Shown: positions 46,801 to 59,270 of the stretch, in pieces | Position numbering within the stretch: position 1 is the stretch's first letter | Layout: each line of letters starts with the position of its first letter | Origin: Kwoniella bestiolae CBS 10118 | Lineage: Eukaryota; Basidiomycota; Tremellomycetes; Tremellales; Cryptococcaceae | Length of the DNA stretch: 64,000 nucleotides | Direction: 5' to 3' | Assembly (NCBI RefSeq): GCF_000512585.2 | Contig: NC_089247.1 | Coordinates: 248,001-312,000, forward strand | Program-made: the position numbers and the translations under genes | The notes under the pieces: generated by a model | Database searches by the model: none | What the model was told of the DNA's origin: nothing | Seen by the model: the letters and a program-made list of their open reading frames with translations, nothing else

Positions 46801-48197
46801 GTCACTGCCATGAGAGAGATTAAACTTTTGCAGGGGGTTAGGCAGGGGAACGTGGTTAGGTTGTTGGAGATCATGGTTTCGCAGGGTGAGTTTGTTGCTG
46901 GGAGGAAGAGTGTTTGTTTCGTACGAGGAAAAGACATTTCCTTCCTTCCTCATCACTTCGAGATCCCTTTCCATCAATCATGTCCATTTGACTCAACCAT
47001 CTTTTTTCAGCTGGATGACCATTCGATGTGTTTTCTTTACTGTTTGATGAAATGATGCTGACCACGACACCTCCTTGGATAACACAGGCAACGTCCACAT
47101 GGTATTCGAATACATGGAACACGACCTAACAGGTCTCCTATCCCACCCGACCCTCAAATTCTCTCCGGCCAATATCAAATCCCTAAACTACCAAATGCTC
47201 AACGGTTTGAACTACCTACATTCCAAATCGATCTTACACCGAGATATGAAAGGGTCCAATATCCTCTTGAACTCGAAGGGAGAGCTGAAACTTGCGGATT
47301 TTGGTTTGGCTCGATTGTTCAGCAAAAAACATTTGGACGATTATACCAATAGGGTAATTACGTTGTGGTATAGGTCTCCTGAGCTGTTGATGGGGGAGAC
47401 GGTTTATAGGTGCGAGGTTGATATGTGGTCTGCTGGGTGGGTTGTGCTCTTCTTCTTGTTTATTCTCATTCGCCTCCTTGGACATTTCTTTAGTTATCTC
47501 TGTTTTGCCTTTCCTACCCTCTGCGCTTGCTGCCCTTTGCGCGAATTAGATCGTTCACGGATAGATATTCGATTACCCAGTGACCATTCGCTGACGTGAG
47601 ATCCCATCGCAGCTGCATCGTCCTCGAGATATTCACTACCAAACCCATCTTCCAAGGTTCAGACGAGATCAACCAGCTTGAAGTGATATACAATATCATG
47701 GGCACTCCCAAGGAATCTCAATGGCCCGGTGTGAAGGAATTACCATGGTATGAATTGGTGAAACCCAAGGATATCATCGAGTCGAAATTTAGAAGTGCTT
47801 TTGAGAAGTGAGTAAACCGTCGTTTTTCCTCTACCTCTTTCTTCTCTTCGTGAGACATGGATTATATGGAAAGGGTTGACTTACTGATTGAATGTGATAG
47901 ATGGCTCTCCCCGGCTGCATTGGAACTGGTAGAGGGGTTATTACATTTTGATCCGTCCAGACGACTCTCAGCTGGAGACGCGATGGTTACTCCTTATTTC
48001 GAGAGTGAACAACCTCCTATGGAGATGCCTACTCAGTAAGTCTCCATCTTTCTCTATCTCGTGGAAATCAGTATACAGAGCTTGAGCTTGGTGCTGATGA
48101 TTGTCGCTTTGTCTCCAGACTCGCTGGTATGGGTGAACATCACGAGATGAGTGCGAAACAGGAACGACAAAGACGAAGACAGATGGAAGGGAGGTAG
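43878..48197 (+). CDS. CTK1: RNA polymerase II CTD kinase, Ctk1/CDK12 type
   Basis: Cyclin-dependent kinase that phosphorylates Ser2 of the RNA polymerase II C-terminal domain during elongation. Six exons (43878-44986, 45072-46885, 47088-47436, 47613-47807, 47901-48035, 48119-48197) sum to 3681 nt, or 1226 aa. The first about 930 residues are disordered: Arg/Asp/Asn- and Ser-Pro-rich, with repeats of R-[DE]-S-P-x-Y-G and GxRSWAAWxxKV. The kinase domain begins MYVLLSHVGEGTYGKVYKAR (Gly loop) and VALKKIRLEGEKDGFPVTAM (Lys; PVTAMRE helix in place of PITAIRE). It continues VHMVFEYMEHDLTGLLSHPT, HRDMKGSNILLN (catalytic loop), LADFGLARLF (DFG), VITLWYRSPELLMG (T-loop and APE-like), and VDMWSAG|CIVLEIFTTKPIFQ. 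The C-lobe ends LLHFDPSRRLSAGDAMVTPY, and the tail is QERQRRRQMEGR. All catalytic residues are present. The first intron in the kinase domain is long (202 nt). Confidence 0.95.
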
Positions 48198-48741
48198 ATG
48201 GTAATTCGGATGTAATCGTGTCATGTCATGATCATAGTATAGCATGTGTTATCGTTGTTGTTTGTTTGATGTCATGTCATCCATGTTATACGCTATGCTT
48301 GCTTGTCTCAAGAGGATGTCAGTGGTATGATCGCAGTATACTTTGTGAGAATTGTTATTGTCATCATTGCCACTATACTCGTGTCAACACCAGATGCCTC
48401 CACCGGTTATCTCCACTTGCTTCGCTAGCCGTCACCCCATTCACTATCAATGATCGTCATCATCGTCCACTGTCAACTTTGTTTTCACTTTGATATGAGT
48501 ACAACTCAATCAAGTACTGACTGATCAAAAGCACTCCACAATCAGCAATAGCACTGCCGAACAGCTTCAAGCTCACCTGGACTGCTTCACAAATTTCAGA
48601 ATTCGACGTCGTCAAATTTCCGAAGAACCCACCGACCTAGCCTTCGAAGGCGAAATCACAAGTCAAACCAGCTTCTTCTTCGTTGGTGCAATCTTGTATG
48701 GACATACATACTCTACTCTGACCTTGAGAGATTCAACTATC
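48198..48741. other. Intergenic region between CTK1 and the DCAF6-like gene
   Basis: 540 nt of 3' flank and promoter in tandem (both genes +). T-rich stretches with TATACT/TTATAC (48330-48370) occur. A further exon of the downstream gene could lie here but none is needed for its frame. Confidence 0.45.
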
Positions 48742-51700
48742 ATGCCCCGACATATCCTCCAACCGCTACCGAAAGCTTTCAAGCCCTCTTCGTCGTCTAG
48801 GCATCTGCGACATGATGAGAATATGTGGGAGAGTTTGGATAGGGTTCAAGTGCTGGGCGAAAGAGATGGACATATGGGGTGAGTATGTTCCTGCTTCACT
48901 CTTCATCTGGAACCTGTTGTATTGCAAGATACGCCATACGCCGACAATCGCTGATAACGCAATAGATGTGTGAACGCCCTATCATGGTCCGACGACGGTA
49001 AAACCCTCCTATCCGGATCAGACGATAAGAGGTAAGTCAACTTTCGAAACAGCTAGATTCAGCTTGCTAGCAGAAGTTGACAGGTCTGCTTTTCGATAGG
49101 ATATGTATCTGGCAACCCGACCCTCACCCCACCTCTTCTTCTTCTTCCCGCTCCCCCCACCCACTCAAAATAGCAGATACGATCTCGACGGGCCACCGGG
49201 CGAATATATTCTCAGCGAAATTCTTGCCCAACACTTCTACACCTACTATCGTGAGCTGTGCGGGGGATAGGGACGTGAGGGTATTTGAGGTTGAGAGGTT
49301 GGTAAGGGATAGTGCGACGGGGGAACTGAAGGGGGAGAGAGGTGATGGGTGAGTTGGATTTTTCTTTTTTGGTGTGTTATTCTCTTTCATCCCATCAATA
49401 TATCATCCCGCTGTTCTATTCATCATCTATTGGATCAGCTACATACTCTACCCACTTCCTTCCCCAATGCTATCTCTGGTATACCCATTCACCAAACATT
49501 GATCTCACACCTCCAATGATTGATCGCAGCGTCACAATACTAAAATGCCATAAAGACCGAACCAAACGCATTGCCACTGAAAACTCACCTTACCTCTTCC
49601 TAACCGTTTCCGAGGATGGGACTGTTCGTCAACATGATCTACGAAGACCACATACATGCAGATCGCAGTGTCCTGAACCGTTGTTCTACGCTCCCAAGGG
49701 GGTGGATCTGTACAGTCTTAGTGTTAGTACGGTTACGCCTCATGTTTTCGCTGTTGCTGGACGGACGGATTGTGTGAGTGATATTTTACCTTTCTTTATG
49801 ATAGAGGTTAGATGAGATGCCTCTGATATCGATGGGTGGATACACCTTATGGTCTGAGTTGTCATGACAAATGTGGTTGGTGGCTTAGCTTATCATCTGC
49901 ATTGCCCGAACTAGGCATTCATATGCGATCGAAGGATGTTACCTCGCCAAACCCCCTCATGGGGTCCCAACATACGTTCCTCGGGCCAAGTGCACTGTGT
50001 GCGTAAGTTGGGATTATCGAACGATGAATGGGAGAAGGTCGCGCCCAATGGTGGGAGCCGGCTGTTCGGTGAGGAAAGGCATATAACATGTGTGAAGATG
50101 AGTCCTCAGAATGCGGACGAGGTGGGTTTAGATTCCACTTTAGTATCAGCTGTCATGTGTTTTTTAGACGAACTAGTTGATGGATATGTGCTCCTGTTAG
50201 GTAGCGGTATCTTTCGCTAAACATTCTACATCGTTGTTCTCGATATACGATTCACCACCTTCCAATTCGATGAGAAGTGGTTCGCCTGCAATCGTACCGC
50301 CCAGCAATAGCAACCAACGGAAGAGAGGATCGAATTCGCCTTCTCCTGCAAAGGGAAAAGGGGAATCGAAATCACCCTCACCAGCTCCAAGGTCGCCGCC
50401 ATCGCCGATACCTGATCCTCCTGTTCCTTACATCGCTGCGGATGATGTGCCGCTCCGATCAACGCAAGTTCCTAAGATAGTAGCGGAAGAAGATGAAGAA
50501 GAAGAAGCTACCGAACGTGACTCGAGTCCTTCGAGGAAGAGACGACAATCGGATAGGGAGAGTGTACTGGAAGATAGTGGTGGGCCAAGCTCGAGAGCGA
50601 GGATTACAGGGGAAGATGAACAGCAAGACAATACTACTAGAGTGGCTACTTGGCCATTCATTCGTGGCGATCCAAGTGGGAGTGGGACGCAACGTTCGAT
50701 TCTCAATGAAAGCGATGAAGCCGAGAGTTCCGGACATGGAGGGAGTGAAGGGGTCATAAATATAAATGATACGAGTAGAGCTGAACAGGGCCAATCAAGT
50801 AGTCAAGCTAGAGTGGGACCGCCCACACCCCCACAGCGATATACAGCAGCGGATTTCTTGCGGGCCGAAAACGAGGACGAAGAAGAGGGTATGGAAGAAA
50901 GGTTCGATCCGGGAGGTGAGTTCCCACCAACCAATGAGCAGAGGGAGACAATCAGCTGATGGTGTTACCGTGAGCAGAAGCCTCCCTATCGGACATGGAG
51001 GATCTCGCACTGGACATCCTTGATCGCGAAGGGATGTTGGATGTAGTAACTGACGAAGAGGATGAGGACGACGACGATGATGCGTTAGACGAGTTTGATG
51101 AGGACGATGAAGATGAGATGGAAGTAGATGATGAAGAAGAGGAAGAAGTGGATCAAGATTTTATGGATGGTGATGTGGATATGGACCCGGATATTGATAT
51201 ATTGGGATTTGGCGGGTCCAATGCTTCGAGGTTGGAGAGTAAGGCTTTTGATGCTGTTGATGTGGTTCATCCGAGGAGGAGTTTCAGGGGGGCTAGGAAT
51301 GTGGAGACTGTTAAGGACTGTACGTATATTCCAGACTCTAATTGGATCAGCAGCTATATTGCTATGGCATGAGAGCCGATGAGACGAAGCGTTCTGCGTA
51401 TCTGAGCTGACAGGAACATTTGTATAGGCAACTTCCTAGGTACTCGAGCTGACAAGGTATGCTCGGGAAGCGATGATGGCAATTTCTTTGTTTGGGATAA
51501 GGAGACGGGCAGGCTGGAAGGGATTTGGGAAGGTGATGGGTCGGTTGTTAATGGTGGGTATGATGGGCTATCGAATGACCCCTCTTTAATTTGCAAACAA
51601 TCATTGCAAAATGACGAGTTATAGATGACAGCTGATATTGATGAACGGGTATCAGTCATGGAACAGCATCCTACGTTACCTTTAGTAGCTGTCAGTGGGA

Positions 51701-52101
51701 TTGATAATACTGTCAAGGTGGGTGATTCGTCCTTGTCTGCTCAAGTAGTCTTGCCATCATATCACGGAGTACTTCATGTTACATAAAACGGACCGACCAA
51801 GGTATGAGAGGACAAGCTAAGCTCATCTGATTATTGATATAAGATGTTCGCCCCAACTCATCAACCCATCACACCCTCCTTCTCCCGAATGCACCTCGCT
51901 CAAAATATCATAGAGCGAAACACGAGATTACCGCGGTTCTTACCTGGTGGTTCATTCGAGAGGGCGACGTTGTTGCAGTTTTTAGCCAGTAGAGGGATCA
52001 GAGTGAGGAGTGAAGTTGCAGCTGCATCGCATCTGAATGGAGAGGGGGGTGGAGAGGGAGATGAGGATGATGAGAGTGTGGAGGGGTGTGCTACGCAATG
52101 A
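48742..52101 (+). CDS. WD40 protein of the DCAF6/DCAF8 family
   Basis: Substrate-receptor-like WD40 protein of the DDB1-CUL4 type (family knowledge; partner not shown). Ten exons (48742-48878, 48966-49031, 49100-49348, 49530-49773, 49915-50121, 50201-50915, 50978-51319, 51428-51553, 51656-51717, 51844-52101) give 801 aa with consistent phases. Blade signatures: CVNALSWSDDGKTLLSGSDD|KRICIWQPD, then HRANIFSAKFLPNTSTPTIV with CAGDRDVRVFEVE, which is the diagnostic DCAF6/8 stretch. Then LFLTVSEDGTVRQHDLRRPH, AFICDRRML, a long acidic and Ser/Pro-rich insert (about residues 300-650), and the last blades VCSGSDDGNFFVWDKETGRL and MEQHPTLPLVAVSGIDNTVK. An upstream in-frame ATG (48694) would add 16 residues. 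The tail is disordered and acidic. Confidence 0.88.
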
Positions 52102-52394
52102 GAATTGGTCTGGCTCACGAATGGATCAAGAAGGCGAGATTTGGTTTAGCATCTCCACCGAAAGTTGATAACGATGTCTAGTCGATTGTAGTGATTAAGT
52201 CGTTGTATCGAGAAGACCGTATTCCTGTATACTGGGAATGACACCAGTAAGAATCGTGGAAACCTGTTTTATCAGGTTTGTATGGACGTCACACAAAATG
52301 ATCAATGTAGCATCGCATGTACCATCTAAAAGCAATGTGATAATAATCTTACAAGAACCTGTCGTTCCACACTCATCAAGCCACTGATTACACT
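52102..52394. other. Convergent intergenic region
   Basis: Just under 300 nt between stops of the DCAF6-like gene (+) and CDC20 (-); AT-rich 3' flanks only. Confidence 0.5.
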
Positions 52395-54455
52395 CTACCT
52401 GATCCTAACGGTATTCTTGCTCCTACCCATCCCACCCTCATTGATCCCCCCTCCCTCGTACCCATCCCCTTTATCTTTCTTACTCTGCCTAACCTCCCAT
52501 ACCTTCCAGAACTTCAAATTCTCATCCCCCGCACCTGTACATACGGTCGTCCCGTCCGGACTCAAACTACTACAGATAATTCTCGAATCGTGCGCCGGAA
52601 CTTCCCATATCTTCTCTAATGACGGGTAATTCCACAATGTAATTGTGTTATCTGGATATCCGTGTGTGCCTAATATCTCTTTGGAATGGGGCGAGAATGT
52701 CAGGGAGGTCACTTGGGTTGTGGTGGCCAGTGAGGAAGTTCGAGCACCCGTGGAGGTCGACCAGAAATGGATGTGTTTGTCGGCTGTACCTCCCCCGGAA
52801 GCTAGGAGGGAAGATTGCCAGGGACACCATGCCAATGCCTGGATTTGGTGGTCAGCTATATCTTCGATCTAGCGACGAGGTCCAGGACAGCTGACGGCTG
52901 TATGGAGTCATGGGAGAGAATTACTCACCTTCACAGCTGCGGTGTGGTTTCTTTTGGTCCATTTAGCTACTCCCCTGGGAACACCTTCACCTGTCTGAAG
53001 GACTGATGCACCGATACGACCGCTGCAGTTATCGAAGACACATATCAGCTAAGTCACCGCAGAGCGAGTATTAGCTAATATGACCACTCACTCCCAACAG
53101 TTCACAACGTTATCGTTCCCACCAGAAGCGAGGAACTGACCATCCGATCTCCATGTTAGACCGCAGACCTAATGCCCCATTCCAAACGGTCATCAGCTTT
53201 TTCTGCTCCTACCATGATTTCCAGTATCTGTTCGCTGAATTTTCGTAAAGACAGCTTGACCCACCTCAGCAGTATGCCCAACCAACTCCATCACCTTATG
53301 TTTCGCAACCCTCACATCATGATGATAGATACTACCGTCCCTACAGCCCGAACTGAGAACATGACCGTGCCATGATAACGAAGGAATCCTGGCAGCGTGT
53401 CCACCCATCGTACGCATCTTCTTACCCTCCTCTACATCCCACACTTCCACTTCTCCAGCGTCGGTACCGATGGCTAGGTATGCGCCGTCGTCCGACCATG
53501 AGACTGCTGTGACTTTTGGTTTGTCCTCGCTGCAACCATTGACCATTGAGTAATTATCAGCCACATGTCGCTACTACCTACACAGTGACAGGCAGTTCAG
53601 ATTCCTAGACGGAAATAATGCTCACCTCTCTTCTCCACCGCCTAAGGCACTCACAGTCCCACTTTCCGCATCCCACACATATCCTGTGTCTCCCAGACCT
53701 ATCGCAACCCTATTAGAGCACGACCAGTCGATCAAGTTCAGATAATAATCATCCTCAAATCCAGGTGCATCCAAGACCCTCTCGGGAACATAGGGAGGTG
53801 CGCGCTTCTTGTTACCCTCTTTACCAGCTGCATTCGTCCCTGTACCCCTATTAGCTGAGGTTGATGAATGAAGGAGGTAATTTCGCTGCGCGTCAAGATG
53901 GGAGGTAGCGTGAGAAGCAGGTGGAGGAGCCGATCTGAACGATAAGATCCGTCGATTATTCTGGGGGACCCCAAGCGTAGCTGAGAGGGAAGAGGTGGAT
54001 TGATCGATCGAAGCTGATCTGTCCATTGATGTATCTGGAGTGTGGGCGTCAAGTGCGAGCGTGGGGAGAGTACTGGAAGAATGGGAGTGGGTCGCGATGG
54101 ACGATGGTCTGGATGGCACGAATCTGTCTAACTCCCTCCTGTTTGCTGTTTCCTTGGAATCTTTCCTCTCCATGTGTAGATAGTCTAATGAATTGCCTCG
54201 AGAGGAAATGTCCATTCGACCCATACCTTCTCGGAGGGTTGCGATGGACTCTTCGGCGGGGGAGATGCGCCCTTTCTTGGGGGAGGTGGTGAGTTTGGTG
54301 ATGAATGGGTTGGAGCTGGGGAGGGGAGACGTGTCAGTAGTCTACCCATGAAGCCGATGAGACCACAGGAGGACTGGATGAGATTAAGAGACGCTTGGAA
54401 TGAGCATGACTCACACATCGCCAGGAAGGTTGGATGAACCTGTATCGGACAACAT
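52395..54455 (-). CDS. CDC20: Anaphase-promoting complex activator Cdc20
   Basis: WD40 co-activator that brings securin and cyclins to the APC/C at metaphase. Start MLSDTGSSNLPGD at 54455. The C-box is ELDRFVPSRPS, and the N-terminal region is Ser/Thr-rich with SNPFITKLTTSPKKGR, which fits mitotic phosphorylation. WD40 blades: YYLNLIDWSCSNRVAIGLGD with GYVWDAESGTV; VTAVSWSDDGAYLAIGTDAG with EVEVWDV; RIPSLSWHGHVLSSGCRDGS; CGLTWRSDGQFLASGGNDN|VVNCWD; ALAWCPWQSSLLASGGGTAD; and EILGTHGYPDNTITLWNYPS. The last is SSLSPDGTTVCTGAGDENLK|FWKVWE. The protein ends in the Ile-Arg tail (NTVRIR) that docks on the APC/C. Cdh1/Fzr is an alternative; the layout of the N-terminus suits Cdc20 better. About six exons. 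Confidence 0.92.
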
Positions 54456-54872
54456 GATGAAGGACGAACGCGAGTGGTGGAAGAGGTTTAGTTTGCTACG
54501 TTGATTCTTTGTTTTTGGTATTTCTGATTGCGACTCGGGGGAATGCCAGATGCACGTGAGGGAGTAGAGGCTACAATGAGAGAAAAGAGATGATCCTCAG
54601 GCGGTATAGTATGATAGTATGAGCTAGGCATGAGATGTAAGTTGAATGAAGAGGTGGTGTTTTGTTTTGATTTGTTTTTGTTCTTGGAGCCAGGTCCAGG
54701 CTAGGGTGAATCGAAAAAGCATTCGCGTGGTCTGTTTACGTAACACCACACAATCACTGAAATGTTGGAATCTCGAATTGTTGGATGGATGCATCTTCAG
54801 GCTCATCTCGATTCGTGCTGTTCATTCCATACATCGTCATCACTGAAAATCAAATTATTCTTCAAAAGTTGA
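54456..54872. promoter_or_regulatory. Divergent promoter (CDC20 / mitochondrial protein)
   Basis: About 415 nt between divergent starts. A TTTGTTTTGATTTGTTTTTG stretch lies near 54659-54679. No gene here: short open frames on both strands overlap and look random. Confidence 0.5.
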
Positions 54873-57651
54873 ATGGCTGCCTTACGACCTATAGCGGCCG
54901 CGGGTCCAGGACCGCAGACATGGCTATACCGTCTGAGCCTGCTGTCAAATTCGGTCAATCAGCTTCGCCCTACTTCGGCGAGTCTCCTGCACACGACCGC
55001 CGTTGGACAAGCTTATAAGAGAAGCAGGAAACCTAAACTCAAATCGGCTGCCGCGAAACCAACACAACCCCCGCCAACGAATCCCCAACCCACTCGAGCG
55101 AAGCAAGTGATAGACATAGCCCCTCCACAGAAACACTCAACTCCCTACGAAGATGTAATCTTATTAGGCGTACCACCAAACTACCCCATCGAGTCGAATA
55201 TCAACCGACTTCTCTCACACCTCCAATCGTCCCAATTGGAAGAAGCTATAGATGAATGGGCCCAATTATGGGATTTGCGGTGTATATCTCGCGTGAACCC
55301 ATGGCAATGGGAGATCATCTCAAACAGTATCCGTAAAATTCTGTTTGGGAAGAAATACCCCCATCTGGGCAAAATGGCATTATACGAATCCTCCAGATAT
55401 GGTCATCTCAAAAACATGGCCATCGAGACTGCGTCCAGAGGGCATTGCGTAGGATTGTATGCGTTCATGTTGAAGCTCATTGGTGTGGGTCGACCCAAAG
55501 ATGTGGTAGATGCCTTTGAGAGATGCAAGGAGCAGATGAGGGAGATCCAGGGGAAGAAGAAGGATGATCTATTCTCTTGGGATAGAGTCAAAAGGCTTAA
55601 CGCGAGGTTAGAAGATCCAGCGCTGAACGACAAGAAAGCGGATGTGGGATTGAAACACCTCTTGATGGCTACTATCGCTACTCATACGCTGTTGGACACG
55701 TTAGATGATAAAGTCTTATTTTCGATGTTGGATTCCCACATCGATCTAAGACCAACTTCGACATTCGATTTCAAACCTATTGATCGAGCTTTGCGATTCT
55801 CAAAGGCCCATATACAAGTTCAAAAGCAGTTCAGAGCAAACGTCGATAAATTGGTGTTATCGTTGATGTGTTATCATCCCAATGCTTTGATAACTCGAAT
55901 CACCACGTTGGGCAGTAGGAAGTCGGATAATAAGCTGGACAGGCTGTATGATAGGGTACTGGAAGCTTCCATCGGGCCCGATGCGTATCTCAAACCGAAA
56001 GAATTGGATGATTTCGGGATGGTTTCTAGGAATATCCCGATACCGCCTAATATATGGCGTACGTGATTTTTAATTATACCAATCCCTCCGCATCCCATAC
56101 ATTCATATTGTACTCCCATAATGCGTTGTTCCCCGTGGGACCGCTTCTTGGTCTTATCATGGGAGGTCTCGCTGATGTGCTTATCCTATAGTACAATTTA
56201 TGAAGACCTTTGAATGGAAAGGCGATGTCGATCGCATCATCAAGATGATCGATCATGATCTTCCCGAAAGAGGCTTGGAACTCAACGGAGACTTCCTCTC
56301 AGCCGGAATGCTATATATGGCTATCCTATCTCAGCGAAACTCGCAACCTCCCTCCGTCAGAACAAAAGCAAGAGCATGGGTAGACGAGTTTTGGCGTCGA
56401 CTGACCATCAAGAACTGGCACATTGAAGATCAACCCTTTTCACGTCGGATCCGAACACTCAGTATACTCTCGTTTGAAGAACCAAATCTACGGAATGAGA
56501 TCTTGAGTCTATATAAAGCTGCCAAAGAGGGTCATCTGGGGAAGATCAAAGCTAAGACCCGAGCGTCATTTGTCGAGTTCTTCATCAAGCACGGCTCGCT
56601 CCCTCAAGCCTGGGCAGTATTCCAGAATTTCCCTTCCGACAGGGATCAGGTCGGAGATAAATTGGATTTTGCATTTTCGGTCTTCATCAGGAGATTAGCA
56701 TTATCGCCTTGGGATACTAGAGAAAAGTTGAAATACTATAAGAAGGCCACGAAACTTTTCTTAGACAGTGGAGAACCCCTTCGACCTCACGGATTGGGAC
56801 CATTATTATCCGTCCAACTTCAAACCCTAAATCTACCTATGGAAACTATCGTACAGCTTACTCTGGATGCTACGGTCGATCCGCAAGCGCCTGATCCGGG
56901 TATACAGAGATGGACCAAAACGCTATATGGACTGCTTACCAAGTGGACACATACCGCTTCGCCTAGCTTGTTGGAAATACAGGCTGGACTGCTCATCTTG
57001 AAGAAGGCAAGTGAGATCAAGTTATACGGAGTGACGAGATCCAGACTCGTGCATATGTGGATGTCCTTCCTTGGCCCTACCGCAAAGTCCGTACATACTA
57101 ATGCGGAACAACGACAGGAATTCATCGATCGTGCATTAGATATGTTCCCAGGGGGGAAGGGGAATGTATCGATAAGTATGTGGATCGACTTGATCACTCA
57201 TCTGTTCAATCGACAGGATAAAGCGGGTTTCGGAGAGGGTTGGAGAAGGTGGAAAGAGGTTGGTGGGGTTAGGGAAGTACAGGGAATATGGTATAGTAAG
57301 ATGTTGGAACTGCTGGTCAAGCACGATAAGATCGATTGGACATTGGATCTGGTTCGAGATGCTTGGGATAAGAAGTATATTCGGAAGACCGATGGATTCT
57401 ACCTGAGGGCTAAGGCTTATGGATTGATTGGGAAATTGGGATTAGAAGATGAGTTGGAGTTGGAACAGCGGGCTATCATGCATAAAGAGGGGAGTGATGG
57501 GATTGGCAGAAGACGGAAAGAGCCTATTGCGTTCGTGGAGGATTACGAGGATGAGATTTATCTTGAGGAGGAGGGAACTGCTGTCGACGAAGAGGGTGAA
57601 GAGGACGATGCGAGGTTTGAGGATGAAGAAGATGAGGTTGATGGGGAATAG
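54873..57651 (+). CDS. Probable mitochondrial helical-repeat (PPR-like) protein
   Basis: Two long exons, 54873-56058 and 56192-57651, joined by a phase-1 intron (GTACGT...CTATAG); 881 aa. The N-terminus is basic, hydroxylated and free of acid residues for about 50 positions (AALRPIAAAGPGPQTWLYRL ... LHTTAVGQAYKRSRKPKLKS), a typical mitochondrial presequence. The rest is helical with repeats that resemble PPR/TPR units (IESNINRLLSHLQSSQLEEA; FMLKLIGVGRPKDVVDAFER; LLTKWTHTASPSLLEIQAGL; WYSKMLELLVKHDKIDWTLD; YLRAKAYGLIGKLGLEDELE). The tail is acidic. A role in mitochondrial RNA metabolism or ribosome assembly is the usual one for such proteins, but the family is not recognised here. It ends only 47 nt from the stop of the convergent gene. 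Confidence 0.72.
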
Positions 57652-57698
57652 TGCAGCATAGAAGGAAAAGCATGTGATGCATATCATATTATACTGTC

Positions 57699-58763
57699 CT
57701 ACACCGTCCCACTCCTGCTTTTACTTCTATGATGTGACTTCTTACTATCGCTGTGATGGCTCTTGCTCCTCTCCCTCCCACTACCCTCTTTTGACCTGGA
57801 CCGTTTCTTCTCCTCCCTTCGCCAAGGCCACAAGCTGAAGACCCCATGAACGGCCTTCTCAGCCAGTCTCCTCTCTTGCTCACGCTGCACAATGGGTTCA
57901 TCAGACTCTGCGGAATCGCGGCGCTTGTACATCCCATCTAGCTCTGCGAGGATGCACCAGATGATGGAGAAGACGAATGATACGGTACCTCTGTGATATA
58001 AGTGTGATCAGTAAGCGAGTTCAAGAGAACAGACCAAAAAATAATGTTCTGTCGTTATATGGTATATATCTTCCCCGTGGGCTGGACACACTTACAGCCA
58101 AAACACTCCTACCCTCCACACATCCTTCACGCCTTCTTTGATCTCCAAGGTATGAGCTACGCATAGATCGGAAATGAGGATTAAACTGGTGATAAACGGT
58201 GCAAGGAGGGGCACGAGGGTTGAATATCTCTTGGAGGACTTGGCTTGAGGGAAGAGGAAGAAAATGTAGGATGATGTGCAGATTAGGAAGAATATCGTTG
58301 TTACTGCAGTACATTCGACATCTGGTCAGCTTGATCGAGAGGAGGCAGGGGAATAGGACACTTACTGGCTAGGTGAAGTTGTAACACTTGTTGGATCGGT
58401 TTGTAATTTGCTGGTGGATCTTGTCCTTCCTGACATCTATACCGTCTCACTCAGCTCGACCTCCAGATCGTTATGTATCTGTGGAGTAGACTCTAAATGT
58501 AACTCACTTCTCACCAACTTTGCATACCCCCAATCCACCCAGATCCCACACCTCCCCAGCATGCGCATTCCCCTGCGCCCCGCTCAAGCCACCTTGATCT
58601 TTTACTCCACCCTCAACCAGAAGAAAGCTGTTTGAGGACCTGATACGCCCGGTAAGACCAGGAATAAGATTGTTAGTACCGCGAAGAAGTGGACAGAGAT
58701 GTTGGTGAACAATTTGAAGCGGTAAGATGGGTTTAAGGGGATGAGTTTGGCTAGGAATGTCAT
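57699..58763 (-). CDS. Sur7/PalI-like four-span membrane protein, frame unresolved
   Basis: Start MTFLAKLIPLNPSYRFKLFT at 58763, followed by the first membrane helix (FFAVLTILFLVLPGVSG). Downstream frame: VEGGVKDQGGLSGAQ ... EVWDLGGLGVCKVGEK, with the W-x-x-G-x-x-x-C pattern of the Sur7/PalI/claudin-like ectodomain. The next exons are CQEGQDPPANYKPIQQVLQL|HLA, VTTIFFLICTSSYIFFLFPQ (TM2), STLVAPFITSLILISDLCVA (TM3), VWRVGVFWL plus TVSFVFSIIWCILAELDGM (TM4), and a basic tail (YKRRDSAESDE ... KSHHRSKSRSGTV). The first helix and the ectodomain are in different frames near 58640: either a 35-nt mini-intron (GTATCA...TTGAG), or a 1-nt indel. PalI proteins act in pH sensing and Sur7 proteins in eisosomes. 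Confidence 0.6.
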
Positions 58764-59270
58764 CTCGGGCTGAACCCTTTTTGGTTAGTTAGTGTAGGTT
58801 ATTTTTAGGGTACGTTACTATTGAGTTGTCATACTGTTAATCAATAAGGTATTATGTAGCTCAACTATTGTTAAGCGACTGGTCAGCATCTTGACTAGGA
58901 TATTACAGTATAACAAACGGATGTTGGATGAAATGATTGCCCGCAAGATGAGTTGAGACGATAAAGGATGATTAGGATACGAGAGTGATAAAGGAACTGA
59001 AACGGTGAACGACCACTCGAAACCTTGTCTTGAGTTTCACCTTCCCTTTTCCAGTCTTGTAGCAAGTGAGGTCAGTCAAGTTCTGTGGACTCCGAATGAT
59101 TCACAATGCATATTCTGCTTGTCGTTGCTACACACAATCTATGCTTCTCTCCATCTGACTGTTGATTGTCCATTATGTTCGTGCTGTTCTCCTACTCAGA
59201 GTGCCTCATTCCCATCCCTTGTGACGCCGACTAAACCTTACTCAATCGATCATCGTTCTAAGCTGTATTT
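58764..59270. other. Intergenic region between two minus-strand genes
   Basis: Upstream region of the Sur7/PalI-like gene and 3' flank of the dehydratase gene; AT-rich (TTGTTAATAACC and similar at 58790-58870). A plus-strand frame at 59005-59274 is not supported. Confidence 0.45.

Noticed and set aside
46886..47087. Extra exon inside the long CTK1 intron
   Set aside because: A TTTTTTCAG acceptor at about 47010 suggests one, but the kinase core reads continuously (MVSQ to GNVHMVFEYM) when the whole 202 nt is removed.
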